DNA from: Nocardia beijingensis NBRC 16342
GTDB taxonomy: Bacteria; Actinomycetota; Actinomycetes; Mycobacteriales; Mycobacteriaceae
DNA length: 64,000 bases
NCBI RefSeq assembly: GCF_001612785.1
Contig: NZ_BDBC01000017.1
Location: 186,001-250,000, forward strand
Direction: 5' to 3'
In this document: positions 8,800 through 16,203 of the stretch, piece by piece
How the letters are laid out: every line of letters starts with the position of its first letter
Numbering within the stretch: the stretch's first letter is position 1
Translations under genes and position numbers: made by a program
The notes under the pieces: generated by a model
The model's input: only the letters and a program-made list of their open reading frames with translations
What the model was told of the DNA's origin: nothing
The model's database searches: none

Positions 8800-9119
8800 A
8801 GGAGGGAAGTTATCTCCCTTCGCTCGAGCGACCTGGCCGATTCCGCCCAAGCGCGGAGAAGCAGGCCATCACCGCCTGCGAGAAGGTGGGTCACGGTCTA
8901 CCCGAGCGCGTTGCCACGGGGTGTGACGGCGCACGGCGATGCAACGATCGTGACCGAACAGCACAACTGTTGTGACCCCCGTGATGTCATCACCCCCAGC
9001 CGCGCAACGGCCCTAGCTCGCGCCGCGGTCCTCCCCCGCTAGCGCCGCCGTCCCCGCCAGGCCAACGCAGCCACCATGGTTCCGCTCCCTCTGCGCACGG
9101 CGCAATCGATTTTGAACCG
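8800..9119. other. Intergenic stretch, no supported gene
   Basis: 320 bases. GC-rich, with short low-complexity C-runs (around 9030-9060). No ribosome site, tRNA or convincing hairpin was seen, and no recognisable protein fragment. Confidence 0.5.
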
Positions 9120-9329
9120 TCATCGCTCGAGGTACAGCCGCTCATTCGGCAGCCTCGGCAACCGAACGGGTGCGCCGTCCGCTACGGACACGCCGTCCGT
9201 GTGATGCCGTATCGCTTCGTCTTGGACGAAGATCAACGCGGCAGTCAGGCACGCCGTGTAGTGCAGGTGTAAACCGCTCAGCCGCACGACCAGATGCACG
9301 TCCGGTTCGTCGGGTAGTGGCGACGTCAT
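9120..9329 (-). CDS. Small hypothetical protein, third gene of a coupled operon
   Basis: 69 residues, MTSPLPDEPDVHLVVRLSGL then HLHYTACLTAALIFVQ, a soluble acidic protein. Its ATG shares one base with the TGA of the preceding gene (TGATG), so it is translationally coupled. No family is recognised; it is supported by operon position and overlap more than by homology. Confidence 0.5.
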   Translation of the reverse strand: MTSPLPDEPDVHLVVRLSGLHLHYTACLTAALIFVQDEAIRHHTDGVSVADGAPVRLPRLPNERLYLER

Positions 9330-9598
9330 CACCTGCCCCGTTCCCGGAACCACCGATAATCCTCGCGGCTCACGATGGCCGCCGATACCCGCGTCGAACA
9401 CGTCAACGGGTCGCATCCCGCGTGCATGTCCAGCGCCTTGTCGGCAGCTTCCCGGCTCCGCAACGGCAGCGACGGGTTGCTGTGCGATGACAACCGGTCA
9501 TGCAGCTTCGCCAACGCCGCTTCGACGTCGAGCCCGCCGGACTTGCCGCCCTGTATCAGCTCCAGCGCGGGTCGTTCGGGACGTTCACTGTCAGACAT
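9329..9598 (-). CDS. Small hypothetical protein, second gene of the operon
   Basis: 89 residues beginning MSDSERPERPALELIQGGKS, then a helical segment VEAALAKLHDRLSS and a C-terminal SREDYRWFRERGR. Its ATG overlaps the end of the upstream gene by eight bases, and its stop overlaps the next start by one, so the three genes 10082-9120 form one tightly coupled unit. No domain recognised. A longer frame upstream to 9664 would overlap the preceding gene heavily and is rejected. Confidence 0.55.
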   Translation of the reverse strand: MSDSERPERPALELIQGGKSGGLDVEAALAKLHDRLSSHSNPSLPLRSREAADKALDMHAGCDPLTCSTRVSAAIVSREDYRWFRERGR

Positions 9599-10082
9599 AT
9601 GTGCTCGCCCACCCCCGCCGGCGCGCCTCCTTCTCCGCTCGTATCGCGCGGATGGCTTCGACAATCAGATGACCGGATGGGCGAACATGACTGTCGGGGC
9701 GCACGATCCATGCGCGAAACGTTGTCCCCCGGTCGGCGGGACTGGGCAGCCCGATGGTTCCCCCGGTGCGCATAATCGACACGTCCAACCGAAACATCTC
9801 AGCGAACAGCGGAATCTCATCCGGCAGGTCAGGGCGAATCAGAAACGTCCACCGTTTCGACCGTGGATGCGACAGGATCGGACCCAGTTTGTACCCGTGT
9901 TGCTGCATCCAAGTTTTCACGTTCTGCCCCAGCACGGCAGGCATGGTCATGGCCCACACCGAGCCGCAAAGAGCGACGATCCGGCCCACATGGGGAGGGT
10001 CAACTCGCGCGGGTATATCGCACACCTTGCGGTAATAGTGGCATCGGGACAAGGGCGTGTCCCCGAAAGCTACATGGTTCAT
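9591..10082 (-). CDS. Conserved actinobacterial hypothetical protein
   Basis: 163 residues from MNHVAFGDTPLSRCHYYRKV. The ATG at 10082 is fixed by a perfect AGGAGGGTTCG ribosome site. Motifs: GRIVALCGSVWAMTMPAVLG, GPILSHPRSKRWTFLIRPDL, PLFAEMFRLDVSIMRTGGTI and GLPSP near the end. Related proteins with the same HPRS-x-RWTFL-x-RPDLP pattern occur in Nocardia and Streptomyces next to XRE regulators, from memory; their function is not known to me. It is divergent from the XRE regulator gene, with a 212-base shared promoter region. Confidence 0.65.
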   Translation of the reverse strand: MNHVAFGDTPLSRCHYYRKVCDIPARVDPPHVGRIVALCGSVWAMTMPAVLGQNVKTWMQQHGYKLGPILSHPRSKRWTFLIRPDLPDEIPLFAEMFRLDVSIMRTGGTIGLPSPADRGTTFRAWIVRPDSHVRPSGHLIVEAIRAIRAEKEARRRGWASTYV

Positions 10083-10239
10083 CGAACCCTCCTGTCCCGA
10101 TAAATGAGTTATGCCCTGACGTGCCATCAGCGAGTAGTAGTCTCGCGAAAGAGCGGGAAGGCGTCCCGCCGGAATTGCCTGCACTCCCATAGTTTTCGAT
10201 AAATCAGCTATCACAAGCACCACATAGATGGACATGTGC

Positions 10240-10277
10240 AGACGTCTTCGGTACCGTCCAAGACGTCCCTAGACGTC
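10240..10277. promoter_or_regulatory. Triplicated AGACGTC motif before the XRE regulator gene
   Basis: AGACGTC occurs at 10240, 10261 and 10271. The last two form a 10-bp direct repeat (AGACGTCCCT, AGACGTCCCC) ending 17 bases before the ATG, and each contains the palindrome GACGTC. Placement suggests an operator for autoregulation by the downstream HTH protein, and possibly for the divergent operon. Binding is inferred. Confidence 0.45.
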
Positions 10278-10294
10278 CCCTTGATTGGAGCAGC

Positions 10295-11035
10295 ATGGCG
10301 AACGAGCGACTGCGCAATGCGATGCAGCAAGCCGGACTCGATATCGCGGATGCCGCCGAGAAAGTAGGCGTCGAACCGAAAACTGTAGAACGGTGGATCA
10401 CCAAGGGGCGCACGCCATACCCGAAGCACAGGCATGCACTGGCCTCACTCGTCGGGGAGACCGAGAATTACCTATGGCCCGATGCGCTCTCGCCGGAGCG
10501 AAAGATCGAGGTCGCCGAGTCAGAGGTGCTGAAGATCTATCCGCATCGCAGCGCAATCCCCAGCGACTTATGGCGACGACTACTGTCCAGCACCAGCGAA
10601 CGGCTCGACATCCTCGTGCTGGCGGGACTCTTCCTCGCCGAGGAACCCGAATTCACTCGTGTCGTTCGCAAGAAGACGCGCGACGGCCTGAAGGTGCGGC
10701 TCCTGTTCGGTCGGCCGTCAGCTCCCGAAGCCGACAAGCGCAGCGCCGAGGAGCGCCTTGCCGCTGGTACGGTCCCCTCTCGCATCAGCAACGCGCTTGC
10801 GCTGATAGAGCCACTCGCTGACATCGAAGGAGTCGACCTGCGTTACCACGATACGACGTTGTACAACTCCGTGTTCCGATTCGATGACGAGATGATCGTC
10901 AACATGCACGCATACGGCGTGCCTGGCGCACACGCTCCCGCTCTGCATCTGCGACAACTGCCTGCGGGCAACCTATTCGAGACGTACATGTCCAGTTTCG
11001 AGCACGTATGGTCGACCGCGACTGCCGAAAGGTGA
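10295..11035 (+). CDS. XRE-type regulator with C-terminal PLD-like sensor (DUF5919-like)
   Basis: 246 residues. The N-terminus (MANERLRNAMQQAGLDIADA, then AEKVGVEPKTVERWITKG) is a Cro/CI-type HTH. A helical linker follows, then from about residue 100 an alpha/beta domain with LDILVLAGLFLAEE, KVRLLFGRPSAPEADK, the signature YNSVFRFDDEMIVNMHAYG, and a closing LFETYMSSFEHVW. That signature resembles the phospholipase D-like fold of DUF5919-type regulators, here without a catalytic HKD motif, so it may sense a ligand. The start is set by TTGGAGCAGC. The NUDIX gene follows five bases after the stop, which suggests the regulator and a nucleotide-metabolising enzyme work together. Confidence 0.75.
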   Translation: MANERLRNAMQQAGLDIADAAEKVGVEPKTVERWITKGRTPYPKHRHALASLVGETENYLWPDALSPERKIEVAESEVLKIYPHRSAIPSDLWRRLLSSTSERLDILVLAGLFLAEEPEFTRVVRKKTRDGLKVRLLFGRPSAPEADKRSAEERLAAGTVPSRISNALALIEPLADIEGVDLRYHDTTLYNSVFRFDDEMIVNMHAYGVPGAHAPALHLRQLPAGNLFETYMSSFEHVWSTATAER

Positions 11036-11040
11036 CTGCA

Positions 11041-11511
11041 ATGAGTCGTACCGACTACTTCCACGACCCGAACGCACCATCACCGAACAGCATCAAGGTC
11101 GCTGTGAGCGCATTCATCCAGGATGCCGACGGCCGCATCCTGCTGATCCACCGAACCGACAATGACCTGTACTCGATTCCCGGGGGTGGCCTCGAGGCTG
11201 GGGAGACAGTCACCGAGGCAGTCGTGCGTGAAGTGCACGAAGAGACCGGCATCGACGTCCATGTGACCGGCCTGATCGGGATTTTCTCGAACCCAGATCA
11301 CGTCATCGCCTACGACGACGGTGAGGTTAGACAAGAATTCTCCATCTGCTTCCGCGCCGACCCGGTCGCCGGGCAGCCCCGGGCTAGCTCGGAATCCAAG
11401 GAAGTCATCTGGGTCGCGCCGACAGACCTCGCCAAGCTGGACATCCACCCCTCGATCGCCCTGCGGATCGAGCGCGGCCTCGAGGAAACGAATACGCCCT
11501 ACTTCACTTAG
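11041..11511 (+). CDS. NUDIX hydrolase
   Basis: 156 residues. The NUDIX box is intact: G-LEAGE-TVTEAVV-REVHEETGI, matching Gx5Ex7REUXEEXGU, preceded by the strand DLYSIPGGGLE. It hydrolyses a nucleoside diphosphate linked to another group; the substrate is not evident. The ATG at 11041 has AAAGGTGA upstream and lies five bases after the XRE gene stop, so the two are one operon. The 3' end overlaps the convergent HD gene by eight bases. Confidence 0.85.
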   Translation: MSRTDYFHDPNAPSPNSIKVAVSAFIQDADGRILLIHRTDNDLYSIPGGGLEAGETVTEAVVREVHEETGIDVHVTGLIGIFSNPDHVIAYDDGEVRQEFSICFRADPVAGQPRASSESKEVIWVAPTDLAKLDIHPSIALRIERGLEETNTPYFT

Positions 11512-12040
11512 ATCTGCGACAGGCCGCCTCGATCCGGTCGACAGCTTCGAACAGTTCGGGCGCCGCTTCCGTCAACGATCGCGAGACGACGTGATCTCCG
11601 CCGTACCGCTGCGTCACCTCCGCAAGGCGGGCGCGGACATCGGTAGCACCGCCCGTCGGCGTTGTGCACATGTCAGCCCACCAGAGCGCATCGCGAAGCG
11701 GACTACGCTCATCCGGCCAAGGCAGAGCGACCTCACGGTTCCGCGCCTCGACTCTGGCGCACGAGTGATTCGCGACGAGTGCGCAGAGCCGGGACGACAC
11801 CCCGCGACCCTGAAGGAACTTCGCACCATCGACGGGGTGGAATCCGGTACGCACCAATTGCGGTGAGTAACCGACATCGTGCAGCCAAGCCGCGGCAACG
11901 AGTAAGTCACCATCATCGACCAGGTCAGCCACGAGCTCGACATGACGTACGACGCCTGCGACATGCGCGAGCCGTGTCGGCAGTTCCCGTAGCAGTTCGT
12001 GCGCAGTCCGCTCTGCCCACTCCAGAAGCTCTCCACCCAT
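11504..12040 (-). CDS. HD domain phosphohydrolase
   Basis: 178 residues. The HD signature is present: a first His in RLAHVAGVVRHVELVADLV, then AAWLHDVGYSP, a following His in TGFHPVDGAKFL, and LVANHSCA. This is the small HD hydrolase type with metal-dependent phosphohydrolase activity on nucleotides or related compounds. It converges on the NUDIX gene with an 8-base overlap. HD, NUDIX and an XRE regulator with a sensor domain recur together in actinobacteria (from memory), which suggests one nucleotide-clearing or signalling unit. Confidence 0.8.
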   Translation of the reverse strand: MGGELLEWAERTAHELLRELPTRLAHVAGVVRHVELVADLVDDGDLLVAAAWLHDVGYSPQLVRTGFHPVDGAKFLQGRGVSSRLCALVANHSCARVEARNREVALPWPDERSPLRDALWWADMCTTPTGGATDVRARLAEVTQRYGGDHVVSRSLTEAAPELFEAVDRIEAACRRSK

Positions 12041-12044
12041 GTCG

Positions 12045-12236
12045 TCACCGTAGCTGCTCGTCGAGCAGACACCCGGTCAAGTCCAAATGCGTGGTATAGC
12101 AGATTGTGCTTGCGCGCGGGCCAGGAAGCCAAGGCGGCGGCCCTTCGATCCATTCGTATTGTTCGGCCAGGACTGCGCCGAGTCGGACGATGGAGTTGCG
12201 GTCGGCGGGAAGGTCTGACGCGGTGCGTGAGTGTCA
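12045..12236 (-). pseudogene. Start-less coding fragment upstream of the HD gene
   Basis: The minus-strand frame reads HSRTASDLPADRNSIVRLGA, then VLAEQYEWIEGPPPWLPGP, ending in a TGA four bases upstream of the HD gene start. The composition is protein-like (acidic, with Trp and Tyr), but the frame is closed by a TGA upstream and holds no ATG or GTG. It looks like the 3' end of a lost gene that once preceded the HD gene. Confidence 0.3.
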
Positions 12237-12390
12237 CAGGGACTGGCCCTGACTTCTCAGCACCGCTGGACAGAGTGGCTGGCGTCTGCGGGTCGACCCG
12301 AACCTGACCGGCGACGCCTGAGCCACCGATGACGGGGGGCACGGATCTGTCCGCCTCACCCGGACAAGCCAGGACGAGGCGCTGGGTCCG

Positions 12391-12924
12391 TCATGCGCTG
12401 CGCAGCCGAATTCTTCGGGTCGCGTCGAGATGTCGGTCGACGGTGAACTGTGCGGTGGTGCCGACGACGGGGGGCGTGCCGGACCAGGACAGGCCGGGCC
12501 GGAGGCTGTCGAAAGCGACGAAGTATTCGCGTGTGCTGGGAAAGACGTCGGTGATCTCGGCGGTGACTGCGGAGCCGACGGGGTGGCGGTTCTTGGCGGC
12601 GCACCATTCGGACTCGCTCATGACGGGAAACCTTGTTGTGCTCGATCGGAAGGCGGGATCGAGAGGCCATAGGCGAACCTGGCCGCGTGTGTGCTGGAGG
12701 ACCTCGAACTCGGTCACTGTGCCGACAGCCGGCCATTGGTCGACGGAAAACGGCAGACTCAGGATGTCGACGAATCCGGTGGGTGGATGGCCCAAATCGA
12801 CGAACAGTCCGACGACGCCGGGTCGCGGAATCAGCGTGACCACTCCGGTCACATGGTCGCCGATCGGATAAAGGCTGTGCGCGGCGTTGAGTTCCTCTTC
12901 GAGCTGGGGGTCAGGTTCGATCAT
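12391..12924 (-). CDS. Protein with two S1-like (OB) domains
   Basis: 177 residues. Two similar halves: residues about 15-55, LYPIGDHVTGVVTLIPRPGV then VGLFVDLGHPPTGFVDI, is a clear S1/OB pattern, and residues about 110-150, HPVGSAVTAEITDVFPSTR then EYFVAFDSLRPG, repeats it less well. This suggests a small RNA- or nucleotide-binding cytoplasmic protein. It stands alone. The start MIEPDPQLEEELNAAHSLYP is the only good one. Confidence 0.6.
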   Translation of the reverse strand: MIEPDPQLEEELNAAHSLYPIGDHVTGVVTLIPRPGVVGLFVDLGHPPTGFVDILSLPFSVDQWPAVGTVTEFEVLQHTRGQVRLWPLDPAFRSSTTRFPVMSESEWCAAKNRHPVGSAVTAEITDVFPSTREYFVAFDSLRPGLSWSGTPPVVGTTAQFTVDRHLDATRRIRLRSA

Positions 12925-13208
12925 CGTTGGGCTATTTCAACGATCACTTCTACCGGTTGTCAATGCTCAGCACTTGGTGGGACCGAACAGTCCCGACCAT
13001 TGAATCCGGATGTCGATGACTGCTCCAGCCAAGCATCCAGCTCGTCAGCGTCGATCTCCTCGTGACGACGGCCGGAACCGACGTGTGGTCGGCACTGCTC
13101 GTGCGAGGGCAACCCCTCGCACCGCCGCAATAATCCATTCCTGAACGAGCGCTGTTCTAGATCGAAACCTCTCCAGAAAACAGAAACCCCCTGCTCAGAG
13201 GGCGTTTG

Positions 13209-13282
13209 TGGGGCGGGCGGGGCTCGAACCCGCGACCAATGGATTATGAGTCCACGGCTCTAACCGACTGAGCTACCGCCCC
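13209..13282 (-). tRNA. tRNA with CAU anticodon (lysidine-type Ile or elongator Met)
   Basis: A 74-base cloverleaf on the minus strand. The acceptor stem GGGGCGG pairs with CCGCCCC, followed by discriminator A; the D arm is AGCTCAGTCGGTTAGAGC, the anticodon loop CTCATAA between GTGGA and TCCAT, and the T arm GCGGGTTCGAGCCCCGC. CCA is not encoded. Anticodon CAU fits Met or AUA-reading Ile. The variable region TTGGTCG resembles tRNA-Ile2 of Escherichia coli more than elongator Met, so Ile2 is slightly preferred. It is not fMet, since the first acceptor pair is matched. Confidence 0.92.
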
Positions 13283-13396
13283 ATCCCGCGAGAGAACCGC
13301 GAGCGTTGGGGATGCTACCGGGTCGGATGGGTTGCGGACCAGTCGGAGGGGGATGACCTAGGGTAGGTAGGTCGGAAACTTACTGGAGGGTCAGGT

Positions 13397-13843
13397 ATGG
13401 CCGGTCTGTTCACGAAGGTGCTGAAGGCGCATCAGTGGGTGTACGAGAACAGTGGTGGGCTGGTGGGGCATCGGCTGCTGCTGGGGAATCCGACGCTGCT
13501 GCTGCGGACGGTGGGGCGCAAGTCCGGCAAGGAGCGCACCTCGGCGCTGACGTACGCGCGCGACGGCGCGGACTATCTGGTAACGGCGTCCAACGGCGGG
13601 TCGCCGCGGCCGCCGGGGTGGCTGGCGAATGTGAAAGCGCGACCGGAATGCGAAATCCAGGTCGGGCGGCGGAAACTCATGGTGCGGGCGCGGGCGACGC
13701 TGCCGGATGATCCCGAGTACGCCCGGCGGTGGGCGCTCGTCGACGAGGTGAACAAGGGTCGCTACAGCGCCTATCAGAAGCTGACCAAGCGGCCCATCGC
13801 GGTCGTGGTGCTGACCCCGGCGCAGGGTCAGCGTTCGCGATAG
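13397..13843 (+). CDS. Deazaflavin (F420)-dependent oxidoreductase, Ddn-like
   Basis: 148 residues of the nitroreductase-family split beta barrel: residues about 30-45, NPTLLLRTVGRKSGKERTS, binding F420 phosphates, then LTYARDGADYLVTASNGGSP, PPGWLANVKARPE and a VVVLTP end strand. The N-terminal amphipathic helix FTKVLKAHQWVYENSGG is typical of mycobacterial Ddn/Fqr quinone reductases at the membrane. It likely uses reduced F420 to reduce menaquinone or xenobiotics. The ribosome site is GGAGGGTCAGGT. Its 3' end overlaps a small antisense gene. Confidence 0.88.
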   Translation: MAGLFTKVLKAHQWVYENSGGLVGHRLLLGNPTLLLRTVGRKSGKERTSALTYARDGADYLVTASNGGSPRPPGWLANVKARPECEIQVGRRKLMVRARATLPDDPEYARRWALVDEVNKGRYSAYQKLTKRPIAVVVLTPAQGQRSR

Positions 13844-13992
13844 TCGTCGTCCCAGTCGTCCTCGTAGTCCTCGGCCTCTTCATGGTCGTCCCATGGCTCG
13901 ACTTCCTTCGGCGGCCTGCTGGCGAACTGCACGACGGCGACCACGAAGCCGAGTACCACGATGACGATGATTACGACGAGCAGAGTTTCCAC
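13828..13992 (-). CDS. Small single-pass membrane protein with acidic tail
   Basis: 54 residues from a GTG at 13992: VETLLVVIIVIVVLGFVVAV then VQFASRPPKEVEPW and a tail of mixed Asp, Glu, Tyr and Trp ending DDDYRER. One membrane helix near the N-terminus and a strongly acidic cytoplasmic or exposed tail. The GTG has only a weak GGG upstream. The 3' end overlaps the convergent Ddn-like gene by 16 bases. The composition (hydrophobic, then acidic) is hard to get by chance. No family recognised. Confidence 0.6.
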   Translation of the reverse strand: METLLVVIIVIVVLGFVVAVVQFASRPPKEVEPWDDHEEAEDYEDDWDDDYRER

Positions 13993-14056
13993 CCCGGCAC
14001 CCTAGCGCCGTCGCCGGGGTGGCGCACTACATCAATTGTCCAGTTCGTCGCTTTGT

Positions 14057-15052
14057 TCACACTGTTAACAAAGTGCGCCCCAGCGCCGCCCTCGACTCGA
14101 TCGCGGCGTGCGCCCGATCGGCTTCACCGAGCGGGAAGGTCTGGCCGATGACGACCTCCAAGCGCCCCGCGGCGACCTCCTCCTGGGCGCGCCGGGCCAG
14201 TGCCTGCCAATCGATGTCCGCGCCGGTGATGTCGAACAGCCCGTAGACCGCGACCCCGCGCGCCGCGGCGGCGTCCCGGTCCAGTGCAGCGAATTCGCCT
14301 GCCGCAGCGCCGTATCCGAGGAAACGACCGCCATCCGCGGCCACCGTGAGCGCGGCCTCGCCGAGCGCGCCACCCGCTCCGTCGAACACCACGTGTGCAC
14401 CCGCTCCCCCGGTCGCGGCGCGCGCCTTGGCCGCCCAGTCGGGTTCGGAGTAGTCGACCACCGCGGTCGCGCCGAGCCGCTGGGCGAGCTCCAGCTTGGC
14501 GGCGCCACGAGCGGCGGCGACGACGTTCGCGCCCGCCGCACGGGCCAGCTGGATCAACAGGACGCCGAGCCCACCGGCCGCGGCGGTGATCAGGACCCAT
14601 TCGCCCGGCCGGACGGCGGCGTGGTCGAACACCGCGAGCGCGGTCCTGCCGTCGTGCGCGAGCGCGACGGCCTGCGGCGGGGTCAACCCGTCCGGCAAGG
14701 CGACCAGCGTGTCCGCCTTCGCCAGCGCTTTCTCGGCGTATCCGCCGATCGGCAGGCCACCGCCGATTCCGCTGGCCGCGGTGGGCGTGGACACGCGCTT
14801 GCCCACCCAGGACGGATCGACGCCCGGTCCGACCGACGCCACCACCCCGGCGACCGCGCCGCCGGGCACGTAGGGCAGCTCGATCGCGAAGAAGTCGGTC
14901 CCCCAGCCCGACCGCAGCCGGGTGTCCAGGAACATCACGTCGGCGGCGGCCACGTCGACCACCACCTCCCCCGGCCCGGCCACCGGATCGGGCAGCTCAC
15001 GCACCACGAGCACTTCCGGTCCACCGAACTCACTGACTTGCACAGCCCGCAT
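14057..15052 (-). CDS. Zinc-type NADPH:quinone reductase (MDR family)
   Basis: 331 residues starting MRAVQVSEFGGPEVLVVREL. GroES-like N-terminal domain (GPGEVVVDVAAADVMFLDTR, LPYVPGGAVAGVV), then Rossmann domain (AHDGRTALAVFD, VLITAAAGGLGVLLIQLA, GANVVAA) and a closing LGRTLLTV. It lacks the structural zinc cysteines, as in quinone reductases (Qor-like). It transfers hydride from NADPH to quinones. GGAGGGTTGTGTC fixes the ATG at 15052; frames to 15262 run into the promoter and the neighbouring gene. The promoter has a SoxR-like dyad, so redox-cycling compounds may induce it. Confidence 0.85.
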   Translation of the reverse strand: MRAVQVSEFGGPEVLVVRELPDPVAGPGEVVVDVAAADVMFLDTRLRSGWGTDFFAIELPYVPGGAVAGVVASVGPGVDPSWVGKRVSTPTAASGIGGGLPIGGYAEKALAKADTLVALPDGLTPPQAVALAHDGRTALAVFDHAAVRPGEWVLITAAAGGLGVLLIQLARAAGANVVAAARGAAKLELAQRLGATAVVDYSEPDWAAKARAATGGAGAHVVFDGAGGALGEAALTVAADGGRFLGYGAAAGEFAALDRDAAAARGVAVYGLFDITGADIDWQALARRAQEEVAAGRLEVVIGQTFPLGEADRAHAAIESRAALGRTLLTV

Positions 15053-15095
15053 GACACAACCCTCCATCGTTCCTTGCCGTCTTCGGACGAAGATC

Positions 15096-15126
15096 AGCAT
15101 GAAACCTGAAGTCATGTTGAGGTCAA
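15096..15126 (-). promoter_or_regulatory. SoxR/MerR-type promoter of the quinone reductase gene
   Basis: On the minus strand a -35 TTGACC (15126-15121) and a -10 CATGCT (15101-15096) are separated by exactly 19 bases, the long spacer typical of MerR-family promoters. The spacer region carries an imperfect 18-bp dyad (15105-15122): forward CCTGAAGTC then ATGTTGAGG, 14 of 18 matches to the enterobacterial soxS operator CCTCAAGTTAACTTGAGG. It lies 44 to 74 bases upstream of the start. No SoxR gene is in the window. Confidence 0.65.
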
Positions 15127-15134
15127 ATCGTGCG

Positions 15135-15554
15135 TCAGGAACCGCCGCCGCAACTGGAACTGCTGCCGCCACCACAGCTGGAGCTACTGCCCCCGCCGCA
15201 GCTCGAACTGCTCCCGCCGCCACAGCTGGAGCTACTTCCGCCGCCACAACCGCTTCCGCCACCGCAACTGCTGCCGTGGTGATGGTGGTCGTGGTGGTGG
15301 TGATGGTGCCCGCCGCTCGAGCCGCTCGAGTGGTCGGATCCGCCGAACAAACCGGCTCCGCCGGCCTCCCAGAACGGATCTGTGGAACCCCCCTCGTTGT
15401 ATCCGCCGCGGCGGTAGCCGCCCCACCCGCCGTATGGGGGCGGCGGCAGGAACCGGTTCCGCTGCGAGCGAATGATGACGACTACGACGATGATCGGAAC
15501 CGCCACGAGGAGCAGCACCATCAGCAGGACGAACAGAAGGATGAGTGCGCTCAT
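15135..15554 (-). CDS. Membrane protein with His-rich linker and Cys-Gly-Ser repeats
   Basis: 139 residues. One membrane helix (residues 4-28, LILLFVLLMVLLLVAVPIIV then VVVII), then PPPPYGGWGGYRRGGYN, an Asp/Trp/Phe patch (STDPFWEAGGAG), a block of ten histidines and one Asp, and four to five repeats of CGGGSSSS to the C-terminus. The His and Cys runs suggest metal binding outside or inside the membrane, which is inference. Similar glycine-cysteine tails occur on TIGR04222-type membrane proteins, which are often next to the GRDP-like protein encoded here divergently, 43 bases away. No conserved catalytic motif is seen. Confidence 0.65.
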   Translation of the reverse strand: MSALILLFVLLMVLLLVAVPIIVVVVIIRSQRNRFLPPPPYGGWGGYRRGGYNEGGSTDPFWEAGGAGLFGGSDHSSGSSGGHHHHHHDHHHHGSSCGGGSGCGGGSSSSCGGGSSSSCGGGSSSSCGGGSSSSCGGGS

Positions 15555-15597
15555 GTCAGAACGGTAGCGGCAGATCGACGCGCACGTACAGTGAACT

Positions 15598-16113
15598 GTG
15601 GTGAACTTCAGGCTCCGTCGATCCCCTGCGCGCGGAATCGATCCGGCGACCGTACGCGCCGCCGTCGACGCGCTGGAACTGCCCGACGCGGTCTACAAGA
15701 CCTGCCCTTGGCAACCAAGGGAATTGGTGGACAGAGGATTGCGGCAGTGGCTGCTGTGCTGCGGCGCGGCGATGCGCGACGATCAGGTGATCGGCATGCC
15801 GTCACACGCGGTGGACGAGGCCTGGCACGGATTCATCCTCTGCACCATGCGCTACGCCGATTTCTGCGCGAAAGCCTACGGCCGCTTCCTGCACCACTTC
15901 CCGGAAGGCGCCGGGCCGCCGAATCCCGCGCACGGCTCCATGGCCGAACAGCTCGGCCGCACCGTGGTCGCGTGGTCGTTGATGGCGGCTCCTGGGGAGG
16001 AATGCGTGCTGTGGGATCTGGACCGACGGGTCGGTGTCGAGCAGCCGTGGGGCATCGACAGCGAACGAGTCGCGGCCGTCGAGACCGAGCTGGCGCGTAC
16101 CCGCGCTTCCTGA
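15598..16113 (+). CDS. GRDP-like (glycine-rich domain-containing protein-like) protein
   Basis: 171 residues, GTG start (alternative GTG at the next codon). The core VDEAWHGFILCTMRYADFC then AYGRFLHHFPE matches the conserved pattern V-D-x-x-W-H-x-F-I-L-x-T-x-x-Y-x-x-F-C of the GRDP/DUF1399-related family. The His and Cys residues could bind metal. The rest is helical and soluble. It lies divergent from the Cys-repeat membrane protein, a gene pairing seen in other actinobacteria from memory; a joint function is unknown. Confidence 0.65.
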   Translation: MVNFRLRRSPARGIDPATVRAAVDALELPDAVYKTCPWQPRELVDRGLRQWLLCCGAAMRDDQVIGMPSHAVDEAWHGFILCTMRYADFCAKAYGRFLHHFPEGAGPPNPAHGSMAEQLGRTVVAWSLMAAPGEECVLWDLDRRVGVEQPWGIDSERVAAVETELARTRAS

Positions 16114-16203
16114 TCTCACCGCCGGAAAACGGACGACGCCGAGCGCAACCGGCCGAAATCCGGAGCCACAGGCGCGACGGCGCACCATGGCCCGCAGGTC
16201 GGC

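Noticed and set aside
15135..15300. The CGGGSSSS repeats as a CRISPR or DNA repeat
   Set aside because: The repeat is in frame, codes for a Cys-Gly-Ser pattern and has no spacers. No CRISPR array was seen anywhere.
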